Positions 11,509-24,082 are shown, counted from the stretch's first letter. The stretch is 64,000 nt of DNA from Orobanche coerulescens (GCA_033398695.1 CM065815.1:103010501-103074500); one strand, 5' to 3'. Notes: a model not told the origin generated them from the sequence alone. Program-made: numbers and translations.

Positions 11509-12401
11509 ATTGCCCCCCAGTTTGCTCCGATGTTGAAGACATGGGGCGAGGTGGTTCTTGCTGGCGATCGTGTAGGATGAGGACGAGCGATCTGTTGAGC
11601 TGACTTTGATTTCCGAACTTGGGCGATCTGGTCAATTGGCTAGCTATCTTCGGTCTTGTACCTGCAAAAAACAATATTGGTCGATCCCTTGTAGAAACTT
11701 GATTGTTTCGTCGCTGAGGAACCGTGCATAGTCGCGGAGTTCGATGGACCGACTCCATGACCATGTCTTGTGCGCGAACGACATTGTTTGTCTCGTGACT
11801 CATTTTATTGTGAGGGTCCTCTGTTAGGCTGCGCCTTGCCTCGTATTTAAACGAAGGGCGTGCGGTCTCGGTCTTGAGGAGTCCTTGCGCGGGGCATCGT
11901 CGGATTAATCAACTCCACTTCCGCGGCTTGTTAGCTCTGCTTCCACCTCGGCCCGCCATGAAGATGGCGAACCTTGATGGTGTACGTTGAGAGAGGGGTA
12001 GTGACGCATCGCATTGTCCGGGTTCACCATGTTAGATGATGAACCTTTGAGGGCGGGCGATCGTGTCCGCTGATTAGTTTTGGAGGCCCCTCAGACTACG
12101 CCGGACACGTATTTAAACGAAGGGCGGGCGATCTTGGCCCAAAAGGACCTTGCATGGCCGAAGCAGCCGGTTCCATCGACTGCCAGGACCATGGCTGCAC
12201 TCTTCCACCTCGGATCGTCATTTAGATGCCGACCTTCGACGGTGTATGTTGTGCGGTGGAGGCGATCTCGTGCCTTAGTCCATCATGTTAGATGATGAAC
12301 TGTAGATGGCGAACGAGTCCTTCAGTTTTGGTAAAGTTTGCTTGAGATCGGCGATCGGGCTGGAAGACTGGAGATCATCGTTCGTGCGCCGATCACGCTG
12401 T
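11509..12401 (-). other. 3' untranslated internal region of gag-only element, with an imperfect ~260-bp tandem duplication
   Basis: This is the space where pol would lie; none is found. Two diverged tandem units occupy roughly 11818-12300. CGTATTTAAACGAAGGGCG occurs at 11842 and 12108, and GTTAGATGATGAAC at 12031 and 12287. The minus-strand polypurine tract adjoining the LTR is at about 11509-11521. Confidence 0.7.
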
Positions 12402-13631
12402 TCATATGCTAAGAAGAAACCTTTGCCTGGCCAGGAAGTCTGCGGCTTTAGCGCGGAAGATCGCGTAGGTCGGGGGATGGTCCTTCGTAAGGTGCCTGAA
12501 CATAGGCGAAAGACCATGGAATCCCCCTAGGACCGCGTAGAGGGCGATCTCATCGCTTATGGGCTCGTCGTTGAGGATGATCTCGTCTACCCAGTCGATG
12601 TAGTCCGAGTCGGACTCTTCTTCCCCTTGCCTGATCTGCATCATGCGATGGGGACCGTCTGGCCGAGCGACCCTGGTGGCGAAGTATGCTGTGAAGTCGT
12701 TCGCCAGTTGATTAAAGGAACCGATGGATCGAGGTGGCAATGAGGTGTACCACCTGTGGGAAAGGTCGTCCAGCGTCAGAGGGAACATTCGGCATCTGGT
12801 CGCGTCTGATGCCCCACACCCGGTCATGTAGATGTTGAACTTGCTCAGGTGAGTTTCGGGGTCTGATCTCCCCTCGTACAGAGGTGTTTGCGGAGGAGCG
12901 ATCTTATGCTGCACGGGGGCGAGCTCGATGTGGACCGCGAGCGGCTCGCTCGGCCCGGCGATCTTGCTCTTGGCGCCTGCCCCAGATTACAGGAGCGCCT
13001 TCATGTCGTCGAGCTAGCATTGCATTGCGGCCATCGCTATAGCTTGGTCGCTCGTGTATCGGCTTTTGGAGCGGGAGCCGAGGCGATCGTGTACCGATCT
13101 CCTGACTCCGCTGCTGCCGACCTCGGCTTTTTGGCGAGGGGGAGCCAGGTGGCTGGCCTGCCTTCTGGGAGTCGGATACGCCGAACTCCTGGTGACGGAC
13201 TCGAGCTCCGTTGTCTTATGGCTGGGGCTGGACTGCCCTGGTCGCCAAGATGGGTCGCTGCCTAGGCGATCGAAAACAGAGGTGCCCCGGCTGGCGAGCG
13301 CCTCTTCTTGCGAATGGGAGCCTCCTGGCGATCGCTCGGTCAGCAATGCCTTGTACTTCCGTTTGGTCATCCGGCGGATGGCCGAGGGGGTGATAGCGGG
13401 AGGCGCGTCGAGAGCACTCCGTCGCTCCTGTAGGATGGCCATGGCTTCCTCGATCTGTCCCGCGGTTTGGAACTGATCGAGCGAGAGACTTGGGCCGTCC
13501 CTCAGGGGCGGGATCGAGCGTCTCGGACCGCGGCGGCTACCCTCCGCCAACGGCTGTGGCTCGGACTGCAACGGAACGAGGCGTCTGGCGGATCGGCCAG
13601 CGGCTTTCTTCGATGAGGAGGCAGGAGTCAT
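12402..13631 (-). pseudogene. gag of the TR-GAG-like element, two in-frame stops
   Basis: One minus-strand frame opens at ATG 13631 (start MTPASSSKKAAGRSARR) and runs through a basic, Ser/Arg/Pro-rich N-terminal half. It meets two stops near 13014 and 12993 and continues into a Retrotrans_gag-type domain (about 12914-12402). Typical gag landmarks there are PLYEGRSDPETHLSKF, a CRMFPLTL...RWYTSLP block and the F.QLANDFTAYF helix. The stops are a TAG and a TAA at positions where CAG and CAA would fit the charged context, so simple C-to-T changes could explain both. A different frame (12517-12275) may hold the original C-terminus after a frameshift. Gag would form the particle that packages the RNA. 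Confidence 0.75.
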
Positions 13632-13756
13632 GATTCTGAAAGCTTTCTCTGAAGAACAATAAGTGTTTCTTCAGGTATATGTCCCGGAGAATAGTGAGTG
13701 TTCTTCGAGACGGTAGGAAAAAATGAGGCTTAGATGCCCTTCTTCTAGCACCAATT

Positions 13757-14790
13757 GTTGTTGCCCGAAATATTATCCGAAGATAGATATTGCTGGAATG
13801 GATGGACAACAAACAAGGTTGCGGGAGCACTTCCGAGGGGGTGTGAAAAACACAAGATTTGCCGGGGTTGTTAATTCCGGGCTTGAATGCTCTCGCGAGA
13901 TGTTATTAATACGAATATTCATGGATACAAGTATTAATGTAAGAATCTAAATACAATGAGTGTAAAAGATCCTATTTGTCTAGCTCTTGAGCGAAGCTTT
14001 GGTGTTCTTGCTCTCTGCCGATCATCTTCTGTGTGAGAGAGGCTGAGAGAGAAGAAAGAACCGAGAGATAGCTGCTGCCAAGAGTGAGAAAGCTAAGTTG
14101 AATGCTGAATCGGGGAGAGAGTTCCGAGGGTTCAGAGTGTTGGCCGAGAATCCGAGTTCCGAGAGTAAAAATCTAGTCCTTGTCCAAGTACAGGCAGCCT
14201 TCTATTTATAGGGGCTGAGATGCCTTGTTTTCTGGCGGGCAATCGCCTTTAAGTCACATGGGCTGTCTGCATAAAGCTTGCGGCTGCTGCTGGCCGCCAG
14301 CTGTGCGGTCCAATGAGGAGCTGGCACGCATCCTAAGTTGCTGTCACGGGCGGTCCTACTGACACCTTTCGGCGGGCCTGTCGGTTGGTGGAAGGATGCT
14401 GACAGGCTGTGGTCAATGGACCATGTGCATCAGCGCCTTTTCCGGATCTGCATGTGGGTCTTGTTCCGAGCTTCAGCCTTTGCCGACTGGATGATCATCG
14501 GCTTCGCGCATCGGCCGTTGCCGACTGGGCGATCGATGGCTTCGCACATCGGCCCTTGCCGACCGTACGATCGATGCCTTCGCGTGGCATGAGGAGGTCG
14601 CCACTTGATCGGTCGCCAGGAGTCGATCGCCAAGTACCGAGAGACGATCGCCTTCAGATGTCGATCGCTCGGCGCCGGGACTTGTCCTGGGACTGTCGGC
14701 CGGCCGATCTGTCTTGGCTGCTCGGCTATGGCTAGGTCGCTTGGTCTCTGAGGCGATCGCCGGTCGAGGTGTATAATTCTCGACACAACA
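13757..14790 (-). repeat. Right (5') LTR of gag-only element
   Basis: 1034 bp, TGTTGTTGCCC to GACACAACA, with scattered differences from the left LTR. The minus-strand LTR reads out into the internal region at 13756. Confidence 0.87.
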
Positions 14791-14901
14791 GGTTTATACC
14801 TAATTTATATCGTTAAACAAGCTCCAATAATCGAGAGGAGAAGCCCCAGTTGAAACCGTTGTGTAGAATCCCCAATTCAAACACAACTGCCGCGATGACG
14901 C
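14791..14901. other. Host-locus remnant between two insertions
   Basis: 111 bp between the gag-only element and the Tekay element. It continues, across the Tekay insertion, into 24083 onward. On the minus strand it resembles a 5' UTR or short exon, but no protein is recognisable. Confidence 0.45.
14897..14901. other. Left TSD gacgc of Tekay element
   Basis: gacgc immediately before the LTR; the identical gacgc follows the right LTR at 24078-24082. Confidence 0.95.
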
Positions 14902-17024
14902 TGTAACCCCCCCAGGTTATTCAGGGAATATTACAGCGCCGTAAACCCCACCGTGGGACTCACAAGGCTAAACATACGCGGAACTATAAATTTTGACTGA
15001 GAAGGTCTACATACAATGGAATGAAGAACAATACAAAGGGTATTAATAACATAACCAATGTATCCAAAGACATCACAACAAAAATCAATACCTCGGCAAA
15101 CAGAGGCCGGAACATCAAGGAAAATGGAAAACAATACTTGAGTATTCAATAACCATTCCAGTACAACAACACTGAATGGAAAACTCAAAACATAACTGGA
15201 GGAAAGACACAGTATCACACTTGCCCACCATCTTCATGCCAAACCGATACCTGTCTGTCCACTCTCCTGGAACCTGAAATACATAAAAAGTATTTCCCCC
15301 ATAAAGGGGTTAGCCGTCGAATAGCTAGTGCAAGTATATCAAGTATGAAACACAATACTCCTCGACAATAAAGTAAATGTAACCGTCAATTCATCAATTC
15401 AAGACTAGTATTCCGGAATAACTAAATCTCATAGCATCACATCAATACATATATAAATACCGTGGAACCGCACCAAGAGGCTACGGAACCCTCAGGGGAC
15501 CTGTCGGCCCGCCCCAGAGTGGTTCGTTCATATCATCTGTGGAATCGCACCAATAGGCTACGAAACCCTCAGGGGACCCGTCGGCCCACCCCAGAGTGGA
15601 TATAAATAATCATGCCATTAATATTTCTTACTTTCAAAGTCGAGAACGTACAATCATAATTATATACTTGCCTTTGAGACATCGAGAAATCAAACGGAAA
15701 AAGGGTATGAGTTCGGTAGGTCCAAGAACGCGCTTCCGGCACCTAAACGATTCGCAAGGAATATGATAATCAATTATCCATATTCAAATTACACGAAGAA
15801 ACTCCCGAAACCCATCTACGATTCATGAAAGTACACGGATAAACAACTAGAGGTTGGAAAATCATCCAAACTCTCACAAGTCCGAAAAAAGCACAATCCA
15901 ATCCATAAAATCGTAGGAAAAACATGCATACGGTATAGATACATCATAATCTCAAGGTCCTCAAGCTTCAAAACGGATAAATCGGACGAATCTATGAAAA
16001 ACCCCAAAATTCCCAAAAATAGGGTTCTAACGATTTTTACCTTGATTCGGAGGATAGAAATGTGCTAGATGTTGCATAAACCTTGTTATCCAATCCAAGA
16101 TGATGATATCTGAAGAAGGACTGCCTTAAATCGCCCCAAATTGCCTCTCCCAAGCTCTCCCGATCGGAAAGAGTGGAAATGATGTGAAATGACAAGTGCA
16201 GGGGTTGACTGTCCCCCTATATACTGTCCCAGTCTAGCGCACGCTACACCTCAATATTAACGTGCACTAACGGGTCACCTGGTAGTCCAGTGGCTACTTT
16301 CGTAAGACGTTAGCGCGCACTACGAAACATCCCTAGCGTGCGCTAACTGGTGTCCTGCCAAAATCTCAGTTCACTGTCTCAGTCCGCTAGCGTGCGTTAA
16401 TACTAAGCACTAGCGTTCATTACGCTACACATATAGCGTACGCTAGCCGCTGCCTAGCGTGCGTTACCTGCTAGTCCAGAAAGTCTGAAACCTCACTGCC
16501 TCTGCCGACCAGCCCATTAGCGTGCGCTACCGCTATGGCTTAGCGTGCGTTACGTAACAGCTTTAGCGTGCGCTAGCCGAAGCCTAGCGTACGCTACCTG
16601 ATAGTCCAGAACCCTGGCAACCTCACTGCCTCTGCCGACCAACCCATTAGCGTGCGCTACGGACGGATGTTAGCATGCGCTACTAACCAGGAATAGCGTG
16701 CGCTAACGAACTCCTAGCGTGCGTTAATCCGCCAGTCCAGAGAGCAGTTCGAGTTACTGGTTCTGAGCTGACTGGTCCCTTAGCGCGCGCTACGGCTCAA
16801 AGCTAGCGTGTGCTAATCAAGCAGAATTAGCGTGCGTTAGCCTAGGCCTAGCGTGCGCTATGTCTCTAGCCCAGAACACTTCCGCAAGGTCTAAACAACA
16901 CAATCGAGACCCAAACAAGATACGAAACTCAATAACAATATAAACAACATCTCCATGCGTTTACAGAGCGACGAACTAAGGAGAACGGCAAAGTCAAACA
17001 GTCAATAAAAGTACGAGTATTACA
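14902..17024 (-). repeat. Left (3') LTR of Tekay element
   Basis: TGTAACCCCCCC to GTATTACA. It contains two 77-bp tandem units (from 15462 and 15539) and the palindrome array at 16231-16875. The terminal CA is intact here, while the right copy ends AA. Confidence 0.93.
16231..16875. repeat. TAGCGTGCGCTA palindrome array with ~130-bp higher-order unit
   Basis: About twenty copies of a 12-bp palindrome (consensus TAGCGTGCGCTA, variants with GTGCGTTA or GTACGCTA) occur in 640 bp. Comparable unit starts fall near 16231, 16381, 16511, 16641 and 16771, so most of the array repeats every 130 bp with about four palindromes per unit. The spacers share GTCCAG and CTGCCGACCA. In element orientation it lies about 150-790 bp into U3. 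The function is unknown. Confidence 0.88.
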
Positions 17025-17039
17025 TTTTCCCCCTCTAAA
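17025..17039 (-). other. Polypurine tract of Tekay element
   Basis: On the minus strand it reads TTTAGAGGGGGAAAA directly before the 3' LTR, which marks the plus-strand primer. The inverted repeat AGTTTCG-TCT-CGAAACT follows at 17044-17060. Confidence 0.9.
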
Positions 17040-17098
17040 AAGAAGTTTCGTCTCGAAACTTAGGAAATAAAAAGTTCGGGGTAATCCACCCGCATCTT

Positions 17099-20000
17099 CT
17101 ATTCCATCTCCCAAGTCGCCTCCTCGACTCCGTGTCTCGACCATTGCACTTTAATTAGTGGAATTGTCTTATGCCTAAGTTGTTTCTCACGGCGCTCAAG
17201 GATCTTCATGAGTTTCTCCGGAAAGGTAATATCCTCGGCTACGTCAATCTCACTGTAGTCGATAATGTGGCTCAGATCCGGTACGTACTTTCTCAACTGA
17301 GACACATGAAAAACACTATGGACGTGACTCAAAGCTGAAGGCAACGCCAAGCGATAAGCTAAATCTCCAACTTTGTCCAAAATCTCGAAAGGTCCAATAT
17401 ACCTCGGACTAAGTTTCCCCTTTTTCCCGAAGCGAAAAACTCCTCTGGTCGGCGACACCTTGAGCAAGACATGATCCCCCACTTCAAACTCCAAGGGTCG
17501 ACGACGAGTATCAGCATAAGATTTCTGACGACTCTGGGTAGTCAGCAATCGGTCCCGGATAATAGAAATCTTTTCCTTAGTCTCCATCAACATATCCGGT
17601 TCCGTTCCAATTAGCTCGGAAGCCTCGTCCCAACATAATGGCGACCTACATCGCCTACCATAAAGTGCCTCGAAGGGTGCCATTTTGATCGACGCATGCC
17701 AACTATTATTGTAAGCAAACTCGATCGACGGTAAGTGAAGCTCCCAATCATTACTCCAGTCTAAGGCACAAGCCCGCAACATATCTTCCAATGTCTGAAT
17801 CATCCTCTCTGTCTGACAGTCCGACTGAGGATGAAAGGAAGTGCTCAATCTCAACTCAGTACCCAAAGCCTGATGAACGGCCTGCCAAAAATGCGATACG
17901 AAATGGCCGTCTCGATCATAAACAATGGTCTTGGGGGCACCGTGTAACCTCACGATCTCAGCAATAAAGGTTCGAGCCAGTCTATCCGGTCCCCAAGTAT
18001 CCTTAATACCCAAGAAGTGTGCAGACTTGGTCAACCGGTCGACAATTACCCAAATCATATTCATTCTGGCCCGAGTTCTCGGCATGCCAGTGATGAAATC
18101 CATAGAGATGTCTTCCCACTTCCACTCGGGAATGTGAAGCGGTTTCAACAACCCCGCTGGTCGCTGATGTTCGATCTTGACTTGTTGACACGTCAAGCAC
18201 CGTAGTACAAACTCCGTAACATCCTTCTTCATGTTATTCCACCAAAAATTGCGCTTCAAATCTTTGTACATCTTACTCGTCCCGGGGTGGATTGAGTAAG
18301 GCGTAGCATGAGCTTCTCGGAGAATTCTCTGCCTCAACTCTAAATCGTTCGGAACACAAAGCCTGCCCTGAAATCTTAAAATACTATCCTCGTGAACCAT
18401 AAAGCTAGGAGCTTTTCCTTTAATTACATCTTCCTTCAGTTAAGAAATCATCGGGCCACTCCACTGCTTCCCTTTGATATCATCAACCAAGGACAAAGTA
18501 ATTTCGAGAGTACACAACTGTCCCTGTACTTGTTGAAGCCAAACTTCTATCCCTTGCTCAATTAAATCCTGACGAATTTTCATCTGAGATGTAAGAACCT
18601 CGAGCATTTGAAGAGATGCCGATTTGCGGCTCAAAGCATCCGCAACGACATTGGCTTTTCCGGGGTGGTAAAGAATTTCCAAATCATAATCCTTTATCAA
18701 CTCTAACCAACGTCTCTGTCTCATATTCAGCTCCTTCTGACTGAAAATATACTTCAGGCTCTTGTGATCGGTATAAACCCGACACGGTGAACCATACAAA
18801 TAATGCCGCCAAATCTTGAGTGCGAAGACAATTGCGGCCAACTCTAAATCGTGAGTAGGATAATTCATCTCATAAGGCTTTAATTGTCGTGACGCAAAAG
18901 CTATTGTCTTATCATGCTGCATAAGTACACAGCCCAGACCTTGACCCGAAGCGTCACTATAAACTGCAAAGCCCTTACTACCATGTGGTAAGGTTAAAAT
19001 CGGCGCTGAAGTCAAATGTCTCTTCAGTTCTTCGAAGCTCTGCTGTCTCTCATCCGTCCAAACAAACTTCTCGGTCTTCTGGAGTAATTTCGTAAGCGGC
19101 CGAATGAGTTTTGAGAACCCCTCGACAAACCGTCGATAATACCCAGCAAGACCCAAAAAGCTACGGACTTCCTTAACATTTTTAGGCGGTGCCCAATCTA
19201 GCACTGCCTCAATCTTCTGCGGGTCTACACGAACCCCTTCGGCCGAAATCACATGGCCGAGAAACATAACTTCTTCCAACCAACACTCACATTTCGAGAA
19301 TTTTTCATAGAGGTGTTTGCTTCTCAAAATGTCTAATATCAAACGCAAGTGTCGGGCATGTTCCTCCTTATCTTGAGAATAGATCAAGATGTCGTCAATA
19401 AAGACGACTACACACCTGTCGACGTACTCGATGAATATCTTATTCATTAACTGCATGAATACTGTCGGTGCATTAGTCAACCCAAAAGGCATAACTACAA
19501 ATTCATAATGCCCATATCTCGTCCGAAATGCCGTCTTTGGAACGTCGGACTCCCTCACCCTGAGTTGATAATACCCGGATCTTAAATCAATCTTCGAGAA
19601 AACTGCAGCCCCTTGCAATTGATCAAATAAATCATCTATACGAGGTAAAGGATACTTGTTCTTGATGGTTACTTTGTTCAGCTCACGGTAGTCGATGCAC
19701 AAATGTAGTGAACCATCCTTCTTCCTCACGAAAAGAACAGGCGCCCCCCAAGGCGAAGCGCTCGGTCTGATGTACCCTTTTTCTAGAAGTTCTCCCAATT
19801 GATTCTTCAATTCTTGCATCTCGGAAGGTGCCATCCGGTAAGGTGCTTTAGAAATCGGAGCCGCATCTGGGTCTAAGTCCACGGTAAATTCTATCTCCCG
19901 GTCTGGCGGTAATCCCGGGAGGTCATCCGGAAAAACATCGGAATACTCACTAACAACCGGAATCGAAGAGAAATAGACTTCGTTTCCTTCCGTTTTCAAG

Positions 20001-21748
20001 GAATAACACCAATAGCCCGTACAACCTTTATTCAAAAGTTTTACGGCCTTCATGGCACTGATAAGTAACTTGGATAGTCCCGACTTGCGCCCCAAAAATG
20101 AGTACTCAGATCCGTCTTTAGTCATCATGGTGATAACCTTGGTACGGTAATTCATAATCGCTTGATGACTATCAAGCCAATCCTCACCGAGGATTACGTC
20201 CTCGCCTTCCATATCAATTACAATCAGATTCGATAACCATTCCATACCGGATATAATCACCGAAAAATCTCTAATCTTCCGGTTCCCCATAATTCTATCC
20301 CCGCTAGGTAGTTTCACGATGAACGGATCGCAAGCAGTCATACAAGTTATATTCAAACGCCGTACACATTCTAAGGAAATAAAAGAATATGTAGCACACG
20401 AATCAAAAAGTACGCGGACTGGATGAGATAAAATATGAATGGTACCTGAAGCCACCACCGCATCGGGTTCGTCTGTTCGACACATCTCATAAACCCGTGG
20501 TTGTACCGAACCGACGCTAGAGTTTCCCCCTCCAGCATTCTGACCCCGTCCCCGGCCCCTGCCGAAATTCTGCTGAGGTTGACCAAAAGATTGTCGCTGA
20601 TTTATACCTTGATCAAGTGGTGCTGGGGCAGAAGCCCGAGTGTCCAAGGTCTGATTCGGCTCAGAACAATAAGCCGCTCTATGTCCCATCTGTCCGCATG
20701 TGTGACACTTCAATGGTGGAAAGTTGCATTCCAAATTAACGTGGCCTGGACGGCCACAATTATAGCAAGTCACCGTGCGATTTGAGGTACCCGGAGTAGG
20801 ACGGTAACCCCTCTTTTCCTTATTAGAACGGGACGACTGCCCGGTAGAACGGTTAGTCGTCTGTGACCTCTGAAAGTTGCCACTCTTAGAGCCAGAAAAA
20901 TTCCCCGCGACTTTCTGCTTCTTCGATTCTTCAATGGTATCGTTGTCGGGGCTCAACATATCATGGGCTAAAGCTCTGTCCTGATATTCCTTCAGTGTGG
21001 TGCAAGCAAATCCGGCCATGTACCGCTGTAAGTCCATATTCATACGCATATAAAAATAACAGATCTTGTCACGCTTGTTACGCACTTGATCCTTCACATG
21101 GATCAATTGTTGGTTGTACTCCACGATCGCCTGCGAAACGGGAATATTTTGTGGTTTAGCCTCGAAAAAGGCTCGGATTCGGCCTTCTCGTACCGGCCAA
21201 GGACAAAACTCGGCCCCCAAAAGCTCTTTAAATTCATCCCACGTGGCAACACGATCCTGTGGCTTGATGACTTTCCACCACGTAGCGGCCTCCTTGGTAA
21301 GGAAATACTGAGCAATTGGTACTTTCCTCACTTCGGGGCAATCAACCGCTTCGAAAATCTTTTCCAATTCTGCTAGTCAATCTTCCCATCCTAACGGGTC
21401 TGTGGCACCGCCAAACTGTGGAGGGTGCATACGGATTACGTTCTGAAGCAAGGCATCCGTGTTCGGATTCGGGTTATTCAGCTGAACGGTTTGGGCTAAA
21501 ATGGTCATCTGGGTAGCCAATTGTTGAAGTACATTCGCAACTCCAACGTCCGCATTGCCCTCGCCATTCGATCGTCGGCCGATTTCGGTGTCAGGATGCA
21601 CCGAGTTTGACAAACTGGGATTGGTTGACCCCGCAACAGAACTGATGGAAACGGCCGCGCCACGACCTCTCCCACGTCCACGGCCACGACCACGGCCCCT
21701 ACCAGCTGAAATACTGTAGAACACACAAGGCACGTAAGTACAGTTCAA
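17099..21748 (-). pseudogene. Tekay gag-pol polyprotein with two nonsense mutations
   Basis: A single minus-strand frame is broken by TGA at 21377-21379 and TAA at 18440-18442. Order along the protein: a Gly-Arg repeat (SAGRGRGRGRG) near the N-terminus; gag; two CCHC knuckles ([14 protein letters not shown] and [14 protein letters not shown]); aspartic protease with [10 protein letters not shown], where the expected Gly of DSG is Cys; RT with [11 protein letters not shown]; RNase H with [11 protein letters not shown]; integrase with an H-H-C-C finger (HATPYSIH...CLTC), core residues in SMDFI, YDRDGHF and QTERMIQ; and a C-terminal chromodomain-like stretch (PEKLMKILERREKQ...VEEATWEME). The TGA follows GWED where Trp fits (TGG to TGA); the TAA fits CAA to TAA. 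The protease change would also impair it. Confidence 0.92.
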
Positions 21749-21937
21749 TCACACGTCATCAAGGTGACCGATTCTCAAGAATACCAAAATAGAAGCAAAA
21801 CGAATAAGGAAACACCAGAAGAGTAAGAGGTCTTACAAGTACCGGCCGCACTGTGATGATGGCAGAGTAGTGATACTGTGGACAATGACGACTCATTCGA
21901 CCCAAAAGACCGACAGCCTAGGTATCCAGAGACCTAA

Positions 21938-21949
21938 GCTCTGATACCA
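21938..21949 (-). other. Primer-binding site (initiator-Met tRNA)
   Basis: Minus strand TGGTATCAGAGC, five bases from the 5' LTR edge at 21955. Confidence 0.93.
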
Positions 21950-21954
21950 TATTC

Positions 21955-24077
21955 TGTAACACCCCCAGGTTATTCAGGGAATATTACAGCGCCGTAAGCC
22001 CCACCGTGGGACTCATAAGGCTAAACATACGCGGAACTATAAACTTTGACCGAGAAGTTCTACATATAATGGAATGAAGAACAATACAAAGGGTATTCAA
22101 AACATAACCAATGTATCCAAAGACATCACAACACAAATCAATACCTCGGCAAACACAGGCCGGAACATCAAGGAAAATGGAAAACAATACTCGAGTATTC
22201 AATAACCATTCCAGTACAAAAACACTGAATGGAAAACTCAAAACATAACCGGAGGAAAGACACAGTATCACACTTGCCCACCATCTTCATGCCGACCCGA
22301 TACCTGCCTGTCCACTCTCCTGGAACCTGAAATACATAAAAAGTATTTCCCCCATAAAGGGGTTAGCCGTCGAATAGCTAGTGCAAGTATATCAAGTATG
22401 AAACACAATACTCCTCGACAATAAAGTAAATGTAACCGTCAATTCATTAATTCAAGACTAGTATTCTGGAATAACTAAATCTCATAGCATCACATCAATA
22501 CATATATGAATACCGTGGAACCGCACCAAGAGGCTACGGAACCCTCAGGGGACCTGTCGGCCAGCCCCAGAGTGGTTCGTTCATATCATCCGTGGAATCG
22601 CACCAAGAAGCTACGAAACCCTCAGGGGACCCGTCGGCCCGCCCCAGAGTGGATATAAATAATCATGCCATTAATATTTCTTACTTTCAAAGTCGAGAAC
22701 GTACAATCATAATTATATATTTGCCTTTGAGACATCGAGAAATCAAACGGAAAAAGGGTATGAGTTCGGTAGGTCCAAGAACGCGCTTCCGGCACCTAAA
22801 CGATTCGCAAGGAATATGATAATCAATTATCCATATTCAAATTACACGAAGAAACTCCCGAAACCCATCTACGATTCATGAAAATACACGGATAAACAAC
22901 TAGAGGTTGGAAAATCGTCCAAACTCTCACAAGTCCGAAAACGGCACAATCCAATCCGTAAAATCGTAGGAAAAGCATGCATACGGTATAGATACATCAT
23001 AATCTCACGGTCCTCAAGCTTCAAAATGGATAAATCGGACGAATCTACGAAAAACCCCAAAATTCCAAAAAATAGGGTTCTAAGGATTTTTACCTTGATT
23101 CGGAGGATAGAAATATACTAGATGTTGCATAAACCTTGTTATCCAACCCAAGATGACGATATCTGAAGAAGGACTGCCTTAAATCGCCCCAAATCGCCTC
23201 TCCCGAGCTCTCCCGATCGGAAAAAATGGAAATGATGTGAAATGACAAGTGCAGGGGTTGACTGTCCCCTTATATACTGTCCCAGTCTAGCGCACGCTAC
23301 GCCTCAATATTAGCGTGCGCTAACGGGTCACCTGGTAGTCCAGTGGCTACTGTCGTAAGACGTTAGCGCGCGCTACAAAACATCCCTATCGTGCGCTAAC
23401 TGGTGTCCTGCCAAAATCTCAGTTCACTTTCTCAGTCCGCTAGCGTGCGTTAATACTAAGCACTAGCATGCTTTACGCTACACATATAGCGTACGCTAGC
23501 CGCTACCTAGCGTGCGTTACCTGCTAGTCCAGAAAGTCTGAAACCTCACTGCCTCTGCCGACCAGCCCATTAGCGTGTGCTACCACTATGGCTTAGCGTG
23601 CGTTACGTAACAGCTTTAGCGTGCGCTAGCCAAAGCCTAGCGTACGCTACCTGATAGTCCAGAACCCTGGCAACCTCACTACCTCTGCCGACCAACCCAT
23701 TAGCATGAGCTATGGACGGATGTTAGCGTGCGCTACTAACCAGGAATAGCGCGCGCTAACGAGCTCCTAGCGTGCGTTAATCCGCCAGTCCAGAGAGCAG
23801 TTCGAGTTACTGGTTCTGACCTGACTGGTCCCTTAGCGCGCGCTACGGCTCAAAGCTATCCTGCGCTAATCAAGCAGAATTAGCGTGCGTTAGCCTAGGC
23901 CTAGCGTGTGCTATGTCTCTGGCCCAGAACACTTCCGCAAGGTCTAAACAACACAATCGAGACCCAAACAAGATACGAAACTCAATAACAATATCAACAA
24001 CATCTCCATGCGTTTACAGAGCGACGAAATAAGGAGAACGGTAAAGTCAAACAGTCAATAAAAGTACGGGTATTAAA
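21955..24077 (-). repeat. Right (5') LTR of Tekay element
   Basis: Same length as the left LTR. It ends GTATTAAA instead of GTATTACA, so the outermost dinucleotide has mutated, and the gacgc TSD follows directly. It contains a second copy of the palindrome array at about 23284-23915, in which several palindromes carry point changes. Confidence 0.92.
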
Positions 24078-24082
24078 GACGC
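24078..24082. other. Right TSD gacgc of Tekay element
   Basis: Identical to 14897-14901. Confidence 0.95.

Larger units (their letters stand above)
10474..14790 (-). mobile_element. Complete gag-only LTR retrotransposon (TR-GAG-like)
   Basis: LTRs of 1035 bp (10474-11508) and 1034 bp (13757-14790), both starting TGTTGTTGCCCGAA and ending with ACA, enclose 2.25 kb. On the minus strand the internal region encodes a gag-like protein but no protease, RT, RNase H or integrase. This fits the plant TR-GAG class: terminal repeats plus GAG, mobilised in trans. Next to the left LTR is a minus-strand polypurine tract rich in G. Next to the right LTR is a sequence starting TTGGTGC that would be the primer-binding site; I cannot assign its tRNA. 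It sits in DNA that otherwise looks like an interrupted host locus. Confidence 0.85.
14902..24077 (-). mobile_element. Complete Ty3/gypsy Tekay (chromovirus) retrotransposon
   Basis: LTRs of equal length (14902-17024 and 21955-24077, 2123 bp each), a 5-bp TSD (gacgc), a tRNA-iMet primer-binding site, a polypurine tract and one gag-pol frame on the minus strand make this a full insertion. The integrase ends in a chromodomain-like stretch, and the LTR begins TGTAACACCCCC, both typical of the Tekay/Del clade. In the first 125 bp the two LTRs show about seven substitutions by eye, mostly transitions, so the insertion is much older than the CRM-like element at 38980. Two in-frame stops make it defective today. 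Confidence 0.93.

Noticed and set aside
13054..13476. 140-aa plus-strand ORF opposite gag
   Set aside because: It is antisense to the gag frame, which has recognisable gag composition; the plus frame has no known domain.
16231..16875. Telomere or centromere satellite
   Set aside because: The array occurs only inside the two LTRs at the same internal place, so it is part of the LTR and not a free satellite.
20501..20785. 94-aa plus-strand ORF inside the Tekay pol region
   Set aside because: A shadow of the zinc-knuckle part of the minus-strand polyprotein.
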